Positions 9,170-17,684 of a stretch of 64,000 nucleotides of DNA are shown here, piece by piece. Source of the DNA: Variovorax ginsengisoli (GTDB lineage Bacteria > Pseudomonadota > Gammaproteobacteria > Burkholderiales > Burkholderiaceae_C); NCBI RefSeq assembly GCF_006438845.1, contig NZ_RCZJ01000001.1:558001-622000 (forward strand), read 5' to 3'. The translations under genes and the position numbers were made by a program. Numbering within the stretch: position 1 is the first letter of the stretch; each line of letters starts with the position of its first letter. Under the pieces are notes generated by a model. The model had not been told where the DNA came from. It did not search any database and saw only the letters and a program-made list of their open reading frames with translations.

Positions 9170-9985
9170 ATGCGCACCCCGTCTCTCTTTCCCACCTATT
9201 TCATCTCGCACGGCGGCGGCCCATGGCCCTGGATGAAGCGCGAGATGGGCGATGCCTACGCACAGCTCGAAGCCTCCCTGGCCGACATTCCGCGTCAGAT
9301 CGGCCGCACGCCGCGCGCCATCCTCATGGTGTCGGCCCACTGGGAGATGCCTGCCTTTACCGTGCAGGGCAGCGCCAAGCCACCCATGATCTACGACTAC
9401 GGCGGCTTTCCGGCCCACACCTACCAGGTGCACTACGACGCGCCGGGCTCGCCCGAACTGGCGCGCCGCGTGCAGCAATTGATCGCGACGGCCGGTTTGC
9501 CCGCCGGCTTCGATGCCGAGCGCGGCTTCGACCATGGCACCTTTTCGCCGATGGCCGCGATCTACCCGAACGCCGACGTGCCGGTGGTTCAGTTGTCGCT
9601 CAAGCGCGGACTCGATCCGGCCGAGCATCTGGCGCTCGGCCGCGCGTTGGCGCCGCTGCGCGGTGAAGACGTGCTCGTCGTCGGCAGCGGGCTGAGCTAT
9701 CACAACCTGCGCAACTTCGGGCCGCAGGCGCGCGACGTCTCGCGCGCGTTCGACGACTGGCTCGACGCGTCGGTGGTGCAGGCAGCGCCCGGCGAGCGCA
9801 CAGCGCGGCTCATCGATTGGGCGGCCGCACCGGCCGCACGGATGGCGCATCCCCGCGAGGAGCACCTGATCCCGCTGATGGTGGCGGTCGGCGCTGCCGA
9901 ATCGGAGGCGGGCGAGCGCATCTATCACGAGACGGATTTCATGGGCGGCATTGCGGTATCGAGCTTTCGTTTCGGTGCGCTCTGA
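9170..9985 (+). CDS. DODA-type class III extradiol ring-cleavage dioxygenase
   Basis: A 271-residue LigB-superfamily enzyme related to 4,5-DOPA extradiol dioxygenase (YgiD). Visible family features are the N-terminal FISHGGGP with a metal-ligand His, MVSAHWEMP, IYDYGGFP and RGFDHGTFSPM with another ligand His. These enzymes open catechol rings using a non-haem metal in the cytoplasm; the true substrate here is unknown. The start at 9170 is chosen because AAAGGAG sits 6 bases upstream and the protein then begins just before the first strand. An alpha/beta hydrolase follows 26 bases later, fitting ring cleavage followed by hydrolysis. Confidence 0.9.
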   Translation: MRTPSLFPTYFISHGGGPWPWMKREMGDAYAQLEASLADIPRQIGRTPRAILMVSAHWEMPAFTVQGSAKPPMIYDYGGFPAHTYQVHYDAPGSPELARRVQQLIATAGLPAGFDAERGFDHGTFSPMAAIYPNADVPVVQLSLKRGLDPAEHLALGRALAPLRGEDVLVVGSGLSYHNLRNFGPQARDVSRAFDDWLDASVVQAAPGERTARLIDWAAAPAARMAHPREEHLIPLMVAVGAAESEAGERIYHETDFMGGIAVSSFRFGAL

Positions 9986-10011
9986 GGTTGCCGGGCCGGC
10001 AGAATAGGCGG

Positions 10012-10893
10012 GTGAACGCCTCCCACCCCCTCTTTGCCGCCACCGACGCCGACGCGCGTCGCCTCATCTCACAAGTCGACGCGCGCGCCAGCCGGCACGA
10101 GGTCGTGCACCAGGGCGTTCGCGTCTGCTGGCGACGCTTCGGCCCCGACAGCGCCGCGCTGCCGCCCTTGGTGCTGTTGCACGGCGGCCATGGCAGTTGG
10201 CTGCACTGGCTGCGCAACATCGAGGCCCTGTCGGCCGACCGCGCGCTGTGGCTGCCCGACATGCCCGGCTTTCACGACTCCGACGTGCCGCCGCGCGCTG
10301 GGCCTGGCGAAGAAGCGCTCGACCCGCTGCTGCGCGCACTGGGCGGCTCGCTCGACACGCTCGTCGGCGCTAACACCCCCATCGACCTCGGCGGCTTCTC
10401 CTTCGGTGGCCTGACTGCCGCCAAGTTCGCGGCACGCCGCGGCGCGGTGCGCAAGCTGGCGCTGCTCGGCAGCGGTGGCCACGGCACGCTGCGCCGCATG
10501 GCCGTCGAGATGATCAACTGGCGCGCCGCCAAAGACCGCGACGCCGAGGTCGCCGCGCTGCGCCACAACCTGGGCGCGCTCATGCTGCACGAGGGCGTCG
10601 ACACCGATGCGCTGGCCTTCGCCATCCACGACATCTCGTGCCACGGCACGCGCTTTCGCAGCAAGGAGGTCTCGCTGGCCGGTGGACTGCAAGCTGCGCT
10701 GGCGCTGCACGCCGGGCCGCAACTGTTGGTGTGGGGCGAGTTCGACGTCACGGCCGACCCGCGGCCCTTGGTCGCGCAACTGGCAGCCGGCCATCCGCGG
10801 CGCCGCACGACCGTGGTCGACGGTGCCGGCCACTGGGTGCAGTACGAGCGTGCAGAGGCGACCAACCGGCTGCTGGTCGATTTCCTGGGCTGA
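10012..10893 (+). CDS. Alpha/beta hydrolase (possible ring-cleavage product hydrolase)
   Basis: A 293-residue cytoplasmic hydrolase. It has the oxyanion motif LLHGGHGSW near residue 50, the nucleophile elbow GGFSFGG (catalytic Ser), the acid strand LLVWGEFDVTADP, and the catalytic His in GAGHWVQYE near the C-terminus. It follows the extradiol dioxygenase by 26 bases and is probably co-transcribed with it. That context suggests hydrolysis of a C-C or ester bond in a ring-cleavage product, though the sequence alone cannot separate this from a general esterase. I chose GTG at 10012, because the longer frame starts far inside the upstream gene. Confidence 0.82.
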   Translation: MNASHPLFAATDADARRLISQVDARASRHEVVHQGVRVCWRRFGPDSAALPPLVLLHGGHGSWLHWLRNIEALSADRALWLPDMPGFHDSDVPPRAGPGEEALDPLLRALGGSLDTLVGANTPIDLGGFSFGGLTAAKFAARRGAVRKLALLGSGGHGTLRRMAVEMINWRAAKDRDAEVAALRHNLGALMLHEGVDTDALAFAIHDISCHGTRFRSKEVSLAGGLQAALALHAGPQLLVWGEFDVTADPRPLVAQLAAGHPRRRTTVVDGAGHWVQYERAEATNRLLVDFLG

Positions 10894-10953
10894 ACGCCCG
10901 AACGGCGGCGACGTCCTGCATCGGCGACGCAGGCGCATGGCCACAATGGCTGA

Positions 10954-11532
10954 ATGACGCAAGACAACCGCACCCAGAAGCAAAAGATGCTCGCCGGCGA
11001 TCTCTACGACGCCGGTGATCCTGAGATCCAGGCCGACCTCGCGGCCACGCGCGAGTGGCTGGTCCGCTACAACGCATCGCTCGGCGACACCAGCGAAGCG
11101 CGGCGCGCTCTGCTCGCCGAGCGCTTCGCGGCGGTTGGCAAAGGCACGGGCATCCGCCCGCCTTTCCATTGCGACTACGGCTTCAACATCCGCCTCGGCG
11201 AAGGCGTGTTCCTCAACTTCAACTGCGTGATCCTCGATGTGGTCGAGGTCACGATCGGCGACAAGACGCAGATCGCGCCGGGCGTGCAGATCCTGACGGC
11301 GGACCATCCGCGATCGCCTGAAGTGCGCGCCTCGGGGCTGGAGTTCGGCCGGCCCATCCACATCGGGCGCAACGTCTGGATCGGTGGCGGCGCGATCATC
11401 CTGCCGGGCGTGACAATCGGCGACGACGCGCTCATTGGCGCAGGCAGCGTGGTCATGCGAGACGTGCCTGCCGGCGCCACCGTGGTGGGCAATCCGGCGC
11501 GCGTGCTGCCGCCGAGGCCGCCGCAGGCATGA
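10954..11532 (+). CDS. Sugar O-acetyltransferase, maltose/galactoside acetyltransferase type
   Basis: A 192-residue hexapeptide-repeat (left-handed beta-helix) acetyltransferase. The N-terminal Maa domain is recognisable as QKQKMLAGDLYDAGDPEI. The helix follows, with repeats such as VTIGDKTQIAPGVQI and IHIGRNVWIGGGAIILPGV, and the catalytic-region His in LTADHP. Family members transfer acetyl from acetyl-CoA to a sugar hydroxyl as a trimer in the cytoplasm. It sits 60 bases after the alpha/beta hydrolase on the same strand, with no obvious link of function. Confidence 0.9.
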   Translation: MTQDNRTQKQKMLAGDLYDAGDPEIQADLAATREWLVRYNASLGDTSEARRALLAERFAAVGKGTGIRPPFHCDYGFNIRLGEGVFLNFNCVILDVVEVTIGDKTQIAPGVQILTADHPRSPEVRASGLEFGRPIHIGRNVWIGGGAIILPGVTIGDDALIGAGSVVMRDVPAGATVVGNPARVLPPRPPQA

Positions 11533-11611
11533 ACTGCGGCCGGATGTGCGGCATTCGCCTTCATGCGTACAGGGATTCCGCCAAACGCCTGCGGAGACTG
11601 AGTTCGGCAAG

Positions 11612-12865
11612 ATGACTGAGATGATCTTTGCGTTCAGACGCCGCTCATTTCCCAATCCTGGCCCTGCATCGACTTCGCTGCGACGCTGGGCATCGCTCGC
11701 GCACCTGGCGCTGGCCGTCGGCTTCGGCGGGGCTGCATCGGCCGAGACCGATGCCCGATATGCCCACGAGCAATCGCGCGACAACGCTCCAGCGCTCGCA
11801 GCCACCGCGGACGACCGCTGGGCCGACCACCTGCTCGCCGATCTGGCGCGCATCGACGCGTCGGGCAAGGCGCGCATCGGCGTGTACGTGCGCGACCTGG
11901 ACACTGGCCGAGCCATTTCGTACAAGGCCGATCAGCGCTGGTACCTCGCCTCGATGGTGAAGGTGCCGGTGGCCATGGCGGTGCTGCGCGGCATCGAGCG
12001 CGGCGACTACACGCTCGACACCGAGGTGACGTTGCGTGCGTCCGACTACGTCGACGGTGCCGGCTCGACCAACCGCCAGCCCGTGGGCCAACCGATCGCG
12101 ATCCGTGTGCTGCTCGAGCAGATGATCATCTACAGCGACAACACCGCGAGCGACATGCTGATCGACCTGGTCGGCATCGCCGAAGTGAATGCGCTCGTGG
12201 CGTCGCTGGTGCCCGAGGGTTTTCGGCGCATCACGAGCCTTGGCGCGATCCGCCGCACGCTCTACGGAAGCATCGCGCCGGGCGCCGAGCAACTTGCCGG
12301 ACAAGACCTGCTGCTGCTGCATCGCGAGCGCTCCGACGCGGCGCGCCTGAAGCTGCTCTCGCGCATGGTCGACGTGCCCGCGTCGCGCTTTCGTCTGCCG
12401 AGTCTCGACGCCGCCTACAACGCCTATTACGCCACCGGACTCAATTCCGGTCGCCTCGACGCCTATGGCGAATTGATGTCGCTGCTGGTGGGGGGCAAGG
12501 CCCTTTCGCCTCTATCCACCAGCTACCTGCTGAAACTCATGGAGCGCGTGGCCACCGGAACCAACCGCATCAAGGCGGGCCTGCCGACTGGGGTGCGCTT
12601 CGCCCACAAGACGGGCACGCAGCGTCGCCGCACCTGCGATGCAGGCCTCGTGCGAACCAACGAGGCCAACGGGCAGCGCCGCGTTCTGGTGGTCGCCTGC
12701 ACCCGCGACGAGCCTTCGCTCGAGCGCTCCGAATTCGCGCTGATGCAGGTCGGCGCCGCCATCTGCAGGTCCGGCCTGCTTACCCAAGGAATGCCCGATG
12801 AAACGCTCTGCCATGCCGCGCCTGCTTTGCGCATTGACCGCCAGCCTGTGTCTCCTCGGCGTTGA
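11612..12865 (+). CDS. Exported class A beta-lactamase-like serine hydrolase (paralogue 1)
   Basis: A 417-residue protein with a hydrophobic export signal (about residues 24-44, ending GAASA). It has three of the class A motifs at normal spacing: SMVK (Ser114/Lys117), SDN (175-177) and KTG (333-335). The deacylating Glu of the omega loop is not visible: in ATGLNSG the aligned position is Ala274. About 60 extra residues separate SDN from this loop. It may therefore be a peptidoglycan-binding or slow-turnover PBP-like protein rather than an antibiotic-destroying enzyme. Its 3' end overlaps the second paralogue by 68 bases. Start at 11612 is chosen over the next ATG (11621) without strong evidence. 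Confidence 0.85.
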   Translation: MTEMIFAFRRRSFPNPGPASTSLRRWASLAHLALAVGFGGAASAETDARYAHEQSRDNAPALAATADDRWADHLLADLARIDASGKARIGVYVRDLDTGRAISYKADQRWYLASMVKVPVAMAVLRGIERGDYTLDTEVTLRASDYVDGAGSTNRQPVGQPIAIRVLLEQMIIYSDNTASDMLIDLVGIAEVNALVASLVPEGFRRITSLGAIRRTLYGSIAPGAEQLAGQDLLLLHRERSDAARLKLLSRMVDVPASRFRLPSLDAAYNAYYATGLNSGRLDAYGELMSLLVGGKALSPLSTSYLLKLMERVATGTNRIKAGLPTGVRFAHKTGTQRRRTCDAGLVRTNEANGQRRVLVVACTRDEPSLERSEFALMQVGAAICRSGLLTQGMPDETLCHAAPALRIDRQPVSPRR

Positions 12866-13865
12866 GACGGCACGCGCCGCCGATTGGGACGGCTCGCTCA
12901 AGCAGGAGATCGAGCGCATCGACCGCGAGTCGCCGGGCACGCTGGGCGTCTACGTCAAGCGGCTGAAGAGCGGCGAGAGCTTCAACTACGGCGCCGACCA
13001 ATCGTGGTACCTCGGTTCGACCGTCAAGGTGCCCATCGCCATCGCGGTGCTGCAGCAGCTCGACGCGGGCAAGCTCAAGCTCTCGGACACCATGACGCTA
13101 CAGCCTGGCGACCGGATCGAAGCAGGCCAGCTGGTGTGGCGCCAGCCCGGCGCGGCGATCACGGTCGACGAACTGCTCAAGCGCATGCTGGGCGACAGCG
13201 ACAACACGGCGGCCAACATGCTGATTCGCAAGGTCGGTGTCGAGCAGGTCAACGCGAGCGCGAAAGACGCGATGGGCAACGACGGGCTTGGTACGCTGAC
13301 GACGCTGGCGCAGGTGCGCTACGACGTCTACGCCGAGCTGCACCCCGACGCGCGCAAGCTGTCGAACGATCAGCTGGTGAAGATCGCGTCGGCGCCGATC
13401 GGGCCTCAGCGGGTCGAAGCGCTGCGCAACGCCATGAAAGTCGGCAAGGAAGACCTGAAGGCCAAATCCTTCGACGAGGCCTACGACCGCTACTACCAGC
13501 GCAACCTCAATTCCGCGACGCTGGTGGCGTACGGCACCATGCTCGAGAAGCTCGTGCAGGGCAAGCTGCTCAAGCCGGACAGCACGCAGAAGCTATTCAC
13601 CGCGATGAAGGTCGACATCTTCACCAACTACCGGCTGCAGGCCGGGCTGCCGCGCAGCGTGAAGTTCATCCACAAGACTGGCACCCAGCATCGGCGCGCC
13701 TGCCATTCGGGCGTGATCAACCCGCAGAACGGCGGCGGCGACGCCATCGTGGTCGTGACCTGCGCGGCCGACCTCGACGAGCAGCGCGAGGCGGGCAAGG
13801 TGTTCGAGCGGGTGGGACGCGCGATCACGAAGACGGTGCTGGGCGGCGCGACGGCGGCACGCTGA
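12798..13865 (+). CDS. Exported class A beta-lactamase-like serine hydrolase (paralogue 2)
   Basis: A 355-residue protein clearly homologous to the gene before it. It has an N-terminal signal peptide (about 1-27, ending ETARA), STVK (Ser74/Lys77), SDN (134-136) and KTG in FIHKTGTQHRR (293-295). The loop YYQRNLNSAT matches the relative's YYATGLNSG and again lacks Glu at the class A position (Gln234). A shared pair of cysteines may form a disulphide: RACHSG after KTG and VVTCAAD. An AAGGA site precedes ATG 12798 inside the upstream gene, so the two are probably translated from one message. Confidence 0.87.
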   Translation: MKRSAMPRLLCALTASLCLLGVETARAADWDGSLKQEIERIDRESPGTLGVYVKRLKSGESFNYGADQSWYLGSTVKVPIAIAVLQQLDAGKLKLSDTMTLQPGDRIEAGQLVWRQPGAAITVDELLKRMLGDSDNTAANMLIRKVGVEQVNASAKDAMGNDGLGTLTTLAQVRYDVYAELHPDARKLSNDQLVKIASAPIGPQRVEALRNAMKVGKEDLKAKSFDEAYDRYYQRNLNSATLVAYGTMLEKLVQGKLLKPDSTQKLFTAMKVDIFTNYRLQAGLPRSVKFIHKTGTQHRRACHSGVINPQNGGGDAIVVVTCAADLDEQREAGKVFERVGRAITKTVLGGATAAR

Positions 13866-13901
13866 ACGTCGCACGGCGTCCAGCCGCGAATCGCCTGCGA
13901 G

Positions 13902-14858
13902 CTAGCCGCGCACCGACGCGGCGTGGCGTCGCCAGAAGGCCGCGTCGGGCACAGGGCCCGAACCGGCCCTGGCGTTGTCCGCCATGTGTTCGGGGCGGCT
14001 GGTGCCCGGGATCACGCAGGTCACAGCCGGGTGGCTCAGCGTGAACTTGAGCAGCACCTGCGCCCAGCTGGTCGCGCCGATGTCTGCAGCCCAGGCGGGC
14101 AACGGCTTGTCGCGCAGCCCACGCAGCAGCCCGCCGCCGCCGAAGGGCTGGTTGACGATCACGGCCACGCCGCGCTCGGCCGCCAGCGGCAGCAGGCGCT
14201 TCTCGACCTCGCGGTCATCGATCGAATAGTTGATCTGCAGGAAGTCGAGCTTTTCGGCACGCAGCACGGCCTCGACGTCGCCGAAGGCCGAGGCCGTGTA
14301 GTGCGTGATGCCGAGATAGCGAATGCGGCCGCGGGCCTTCCAGTCGCGCAGCGTGGCCAGCTGGGTGCGCCAGTCGACCAGGTTGTGCACCTGCATCAGG
14401 TCGATGCGCTCGGCCTGGAGGTGCGCGAACGACTGCTCCATCTGCGCGATGCCGGCCTCGCGACCGCGCGTCCACACCTTGGTCGCGAGGAATGCCTTGG
14501 CGCGGTCCTTCGATGCGGCCAGCAGCTCGCCGGTGGTCTGTTCGGCGCGGCCGTACATCGGCGAGCTGTCGAGCATCGTGCCGCCGGCGTCGAACAGGGC
14601 ATCGAGCACGCCCGGCAAGCGATTGTATTCGGTGCTGTCCGGCGCATGGCCGAAGCCGACCCAGGTTCCGCAGCCGATGACGGGCAGGGCTTCGCTGCTC
14701 GACGGGATGGGGCGCGTCGCCATCCGGGGCTTTGCGGGTGCGCGTTCCTGGGCCTGCGTGGCGAACGCGCCGAGCGGCAGCGCGGCCAAGCCGGCAGCCG
14801 CGCGCAGCCATTGCGCACGGGTCATGCCGGTGGGAGGAACAGGTGACAGCGAATGCAT
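13902..14858 (-). CDS. Aldo/keto reductase with a probable export (Tat-like) leader
   Basis: A 318-residue TIM-barrel NAD(P)H-dependent reductase. The catalytic tetrad is visible as Asp and Tyr in LDSSPMYGRAEQT, Lys in FLATKVWT and His in LMQVHNLVDW. The first 37 residues (TRAQWLRAAAGLAALPLGAFATQAQ) look like a signal sequence. It lacks the full twin-arginine motif but resembles the leaders found on periplasmic aldo/keto reductases in related bacteria. Substrate unknown. ATG 14858 follows AGGAG. It runs convergently with the serine hydrolase pair and is divergent from the PhyH-type gene. Confidence 0.88.
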   Translation of the reverse strand: MHSLSPVPPTGMTRAQWLRAAAGLAALPLGAFATQAQERAPAKPRMATRPIPSSSEALPVIGCGTWVGFGHAPDSTEYNRLPGVLDALFDAGGTMLDSSPMYGRAEQTTGELLAASKDRAKAFLATKVWTRGREAGIAQMEQSFAHLQAERIDLMQVHNLVDWRTQLATLRDWKARGRIRYLGITHYTASAFGDVEAVLRAEKLDFLQINYSIDDREVEKRLLPLAAERGVAVIVNQPFGGGGLLRGLRDKPLPAWAADIGATSWAQVLLKFTLSHPAVTCVIPGTSRPEHMADNARAGSGPVPDAAFWRRHAASVRG

Positions 14859-15060
14859 CGAAATTACTCCTGAACGAGGGGTTCGAGCGGGCGGTTCTGT
14901 CCAGCCGCTGACTCGGCCGCTTGCGAACTAATTTCTCACTTCACAAGCAGATTGATTTATAAACTTACCGAGCGACAAACGTGTACGAACGTCGCCAGCT
15001 GGCAATTCCAAGGCATAGCGACCGCCGTTTCAGCGTCGGCGTCAAGCGGAAGGTGGCATC

Positions 15061-16062
15061 GTGCTAGAACTCCAAACACCGCGCGGCTTACCGGTTTTCG
15101 TTCCAGAGACCGATGACGAGGACCCCTCTCCGAAGTTCGATGTCAACGATATCAAAGGGTTCCGTCGCTACTACGAAGAGAACGGCTACGCGGTGGTGCG
15201 AGGACTTTTCACGCCGACGCAATGCGATGGCCTCCGAGAGCTCTGGGACCGAGAGGTGAAACCGCACCGCGGTTTCATGTACCGGCAGGCGACGGCCAAG
15301 GTCGAGCGGCACATCACCAACGCGCAAGGTTGGATCATGAATCCGATCCTCAATCCGCAAAGCGTCGATCCGCATCACTTTCCGGACTTCCGCGCCTACG
15401 CCACCAAGGAAATCCTCGCCGAGGCGCGACTGAACGCCGTCTTCACCGGGTTGTTGCAGGACACGCCGAAGATCGTCCAGGCGATCTACTTCGAAGGCAA
15501 CTCCGCCACTTGGGAGCATCAGGACAGCTACTACCTGGACTCCGAGACCGTGGGCGAAATGGCCGCCGGCTGGATCGCTCTGGAAGACATTTCGGCGCGC
15601 GCGGGCCGCTTCTTCATCTGCCCCGGATCGCACAAGATCGAACTCGATGCGCACGCGGTGCACAACAGCATCGCCGAGAACCATGAACGCTACATCGTGT
15701 CGGTGGTGCGGCGCATCCAGGCGGCGGGGCTGACGATCCGTGCGCCGAAGCTCAACCAGGGTGATGTGCTGTTCTGGAACGCATGGACCATCCATGGCTC
15801 GCTCGACACGCAGGACGCCGCCAAGTCACGGTCGTCGATGACGTGCCACGCGATACCGAAAGGAAAACGGTTCCTGCAGATGCAGTCGCGCACCCTTGAT
15901 CTGGTCACCGTTCAGGTCAAGAACACGCACATCTACCGGCCGAAGGACCTGCAACGCTGGCGCAACAAGGCGATCTTCTTCGTCGAATCGCACCTGCCTC
16001 GTTTGTTCTATTGGGTCAAGAAGCGGGCAATCATCTATGTGCTGAAGCACAAGTCGGTCTGA
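15061..16062 (+). CDS. Phytanoyl-CoA dioxygenase (PhyH) family, Fe(II)/2-oxoglutarate type
   Basis: A 333-residue non-haem iron oxygenase. The facial triad is visible: His153-x-Asp155 in WEHQDSYY and the distal His245 in WTIHGSLD. A candidate 2-oxoglutarate-binding Arg is Arg257 in KSRSS. PhyH relatives hydroxylate lipids or small metabolites, and the substrate cannot be named. The C-terminal 60 residues are basic and aromatic (LPRLFYWVKKRAIIYVLKH), which suggests membrane association. I take the GTG at 15061, which has GGAAGG about 8 bases upstream. The preceding 200-base divergent gap is unusually AT-rich and should hold promoters for both sides. Confidence 0.87.
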   Translation: MLELQTPRGLPVFVPETDDEDPSPKFDVNDIKGFRRYYEENGYAVVRGLFTPTQCDGLRELWDREVKPHRGFMYRQATAKVERHITNAQGWIMNPILNPQSVDPHHFPDFRAYATKEILAEARLNAVFTGLLQDTPKIVQAIYFEGNSATWEHQDSYYLDSETVGEMAAGWIALEDISARAGRFFICPGSHKIELDAHAVHNSIAENHERYIVSVVRRIQAAGLTIRAPKLNQGDVLFWNAWTIHGSLDTQDAAKSRSSMTCHAIPKGKRFLQMQSRTLDLVTVQVKNTHIYRPKDLQRWRNKAIFFVESHLPRLFYWVKKRAIIYVLKHKSV

Positions 16063-16082
16063 TCCGCCGCCGAGACGCCGAC

Positions 16083-17411
16083 TCAGTCGCGCAACCTGCG
16101 CGTCTGCAGCCGTCGTTCCTGCTGGCGCGCGAGCCAAAGTGACAGCGCCGCCCACAACGCCGCCAGCGGAATCGCGAGCGCCGCCAGGCCGGCGAAGCCC
16201 ACGCCCAGCGCGCCGAGGCCCGCCGAAATCCAGCCGCTGAGCGCATCGCCGCCGCGGTAGACCACCGTCTCGATCGCGTTCTTGGCCTTGTACTTGGCTT
16301 CGCGCCCCAGCACGGTGAAGAGCACTTCGCGCGCGGGTCGGGCCACGGCGTAATCGAAGGCGCGCCGCAGCGCCTGCGCGCCGGCCAGCACGAACACGGT
16401 GGGCGACAGTGCCACCGCGAGGAAGGCGAGGGCGGAGGCCACGGGCAGCAGGACCAGCGCAGTACCGACGCCGCAACGTTTCATCAGCCGGCCGGTCACG
16501 AACAACTGAAGCAGCAGGGTGAGCGTCGACACGCCCAGGTCGACCAGCGCGAAGAAGCGCGTGCGTGACGCCGTGTCCGCGAACGCACCGGCCACGATGC
16601 GGCCCTGTTCGAAATACAGGAAGGTGGAGGCGGCGGTGTGCAGCAGCAGGTAGCCGCACAGGCCCAGCAGGTAGGGCGACCGCACGATGAGCGCCAGGCC
16701 GGCGAGCATGCCGCCGCCGATCGGCCGGGCGTCGCCCGTGGCCGTGGCGCCGCCGGCGGCATGGTCGGGCACGGCCGCCGCGCCGTCGCGCGGATAAAGG
16801 CGGAAGAAGCATTGCAGCGCGGCTTCGAGCAGCAGCGCCGCGCCGAGCGTGAGCGCCACCGGCCCGAGCGTGCTCACCAGCGTCGCGGCCAGCGCCGGTC
16901 CGACGAAGGTGCCGGCGGTACCGCCCGCCGCGATGAACCCGAACAGCCGCCGGCCCTGCGCGTTGCTGAAGCAGTCGGCCAGCACGCTCCAGAAAATGCT
17001 GATGACGAACAGGTTGAAGACGCTGATCCAGACGAAGAACACGCGCCCGACCCACACGCTCTTCAGGTCCATCGCGATCAGCACGCAGAACACCAGGATG
17101 CTGGCGGTGAAGAAGCGGTAGGCCAGCGGCACGAAGCGCCTGGGCGGCAGGCGGGCGACCAGCGCCCCGAAAACAGGCACCAGCGCCAGCATCGCCACGA
17201 AGGTGCCGGTGAAGAGCCATTGCAGTTCGTCGGGGCCGCCCGCCAGGCCGAGCGCGTCGCGCAACGGGCGCAGTAGGTAGTAGCCGCCCAGCAGGCAGAA
17301 GAACCAGCCGAAACCCAAGAGCGTCGCGCGCACTTCGTGCGCTTGCACATCGACGGCGCGGCGCAGCAGCCGATGCATTGGCGATGAATCGGGAAGGGAA
17401 GGTGCGGGCAT
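16083..17411 (-). CDS. MFS-type membrane protein related to NTP/NDP (ATP:ADP) antiporters
   Basis: A 442-residue protein with about 12 hydrophobic spans. FCLLGGYYLLRPLRDALG near residue 40 and the GGTAGTFVGPAL helix resemble the ATP:ADP antiporter-like branch found as single genes in many free-living proteobacteria, where the substrate is not known. The cytoplasmic loop between the two halves (about 210-235) is Ala/Gly-rich. Start ATG at 17411; Met12 is an alternative. It converges with the PhyH gene with a 20-base gap and no obvious terminator. Confidence 0.83.
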   Translation of the reverse strand: MPAPSLPDSSPMHRLLRRAVDVQAHEVRATLLGFGWFFCLLGGYYLLRPLRDALGLAGGPDELQWLFTGTFVAMLALVPVFGALVARLPPRRFVPLAYRFFTASILVFCVLIAMDLKSVWVGRVFFVWISVFNLFVISIFWSVLADCFSNAQGRRLFGFIAAGGTAGTFVGPALAATLVSTLGPVALTLGAALLLEAALQCFFRLYPRDGAAAVPDHAAGGATATGDARPIGGGMLAGLALIVRSPYLLGLCGYLLLHTAASTFLYFEQGRIVAGAFADTASRTRFFALVDLGVSTLTLLLQLFVTGRLMKRCGVGTALVLLPVASALAFLAVALSPTVFVLAGAQALRRAFDYAVARPAREVLFTVLGREAKYKAKNAIETVVYRGGDALSGWISAGLGALGVGFAGLAALAIPLAALWAALSLWLARQQERRLQTRRLRD

Positions 17412-17548
17412 CGACGCAGTGTGCCCAAGGATGCCGAACCCGCTTGCGTCTGGGGGTCAGGGGCAGTGTGTCTTTCTAGCAACGTTTGACAAATAAGGTG
17501 CACAGCCTGGGCGCGTGCCAACCAGGTGGGCACGGGCGCCCTACTTAA

Positions 17549-17567
17549 AATGCGAATCGTTGTCATT
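17549..17567. promoter_or_regulatory. Probable Fur box upstream of a siderophore receptor
   Basis: AATGCGAATCGTTGTCATT matches 15 of 19 positions of the Fur repeat array form AATGATAATCATTATCATT, counted by eye. It lies 118 bases before the ATG of the TonB-dependent receptor. Iron repression of that gene through Fur follows from family knowledge; binding is inferred. Confidence 0.7.
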
Positions 17568-17684
17568 CGGTTTGCCATTTGCGCGCATCCGAACCCGCCG
17601 GTCGCCAGCAGGCTGCCGCGCCGAACTCCGACATCACCCCGGCACCGCCGATTCGCCCGTCGTTTTTCTTCTTCAAGTTCCACC

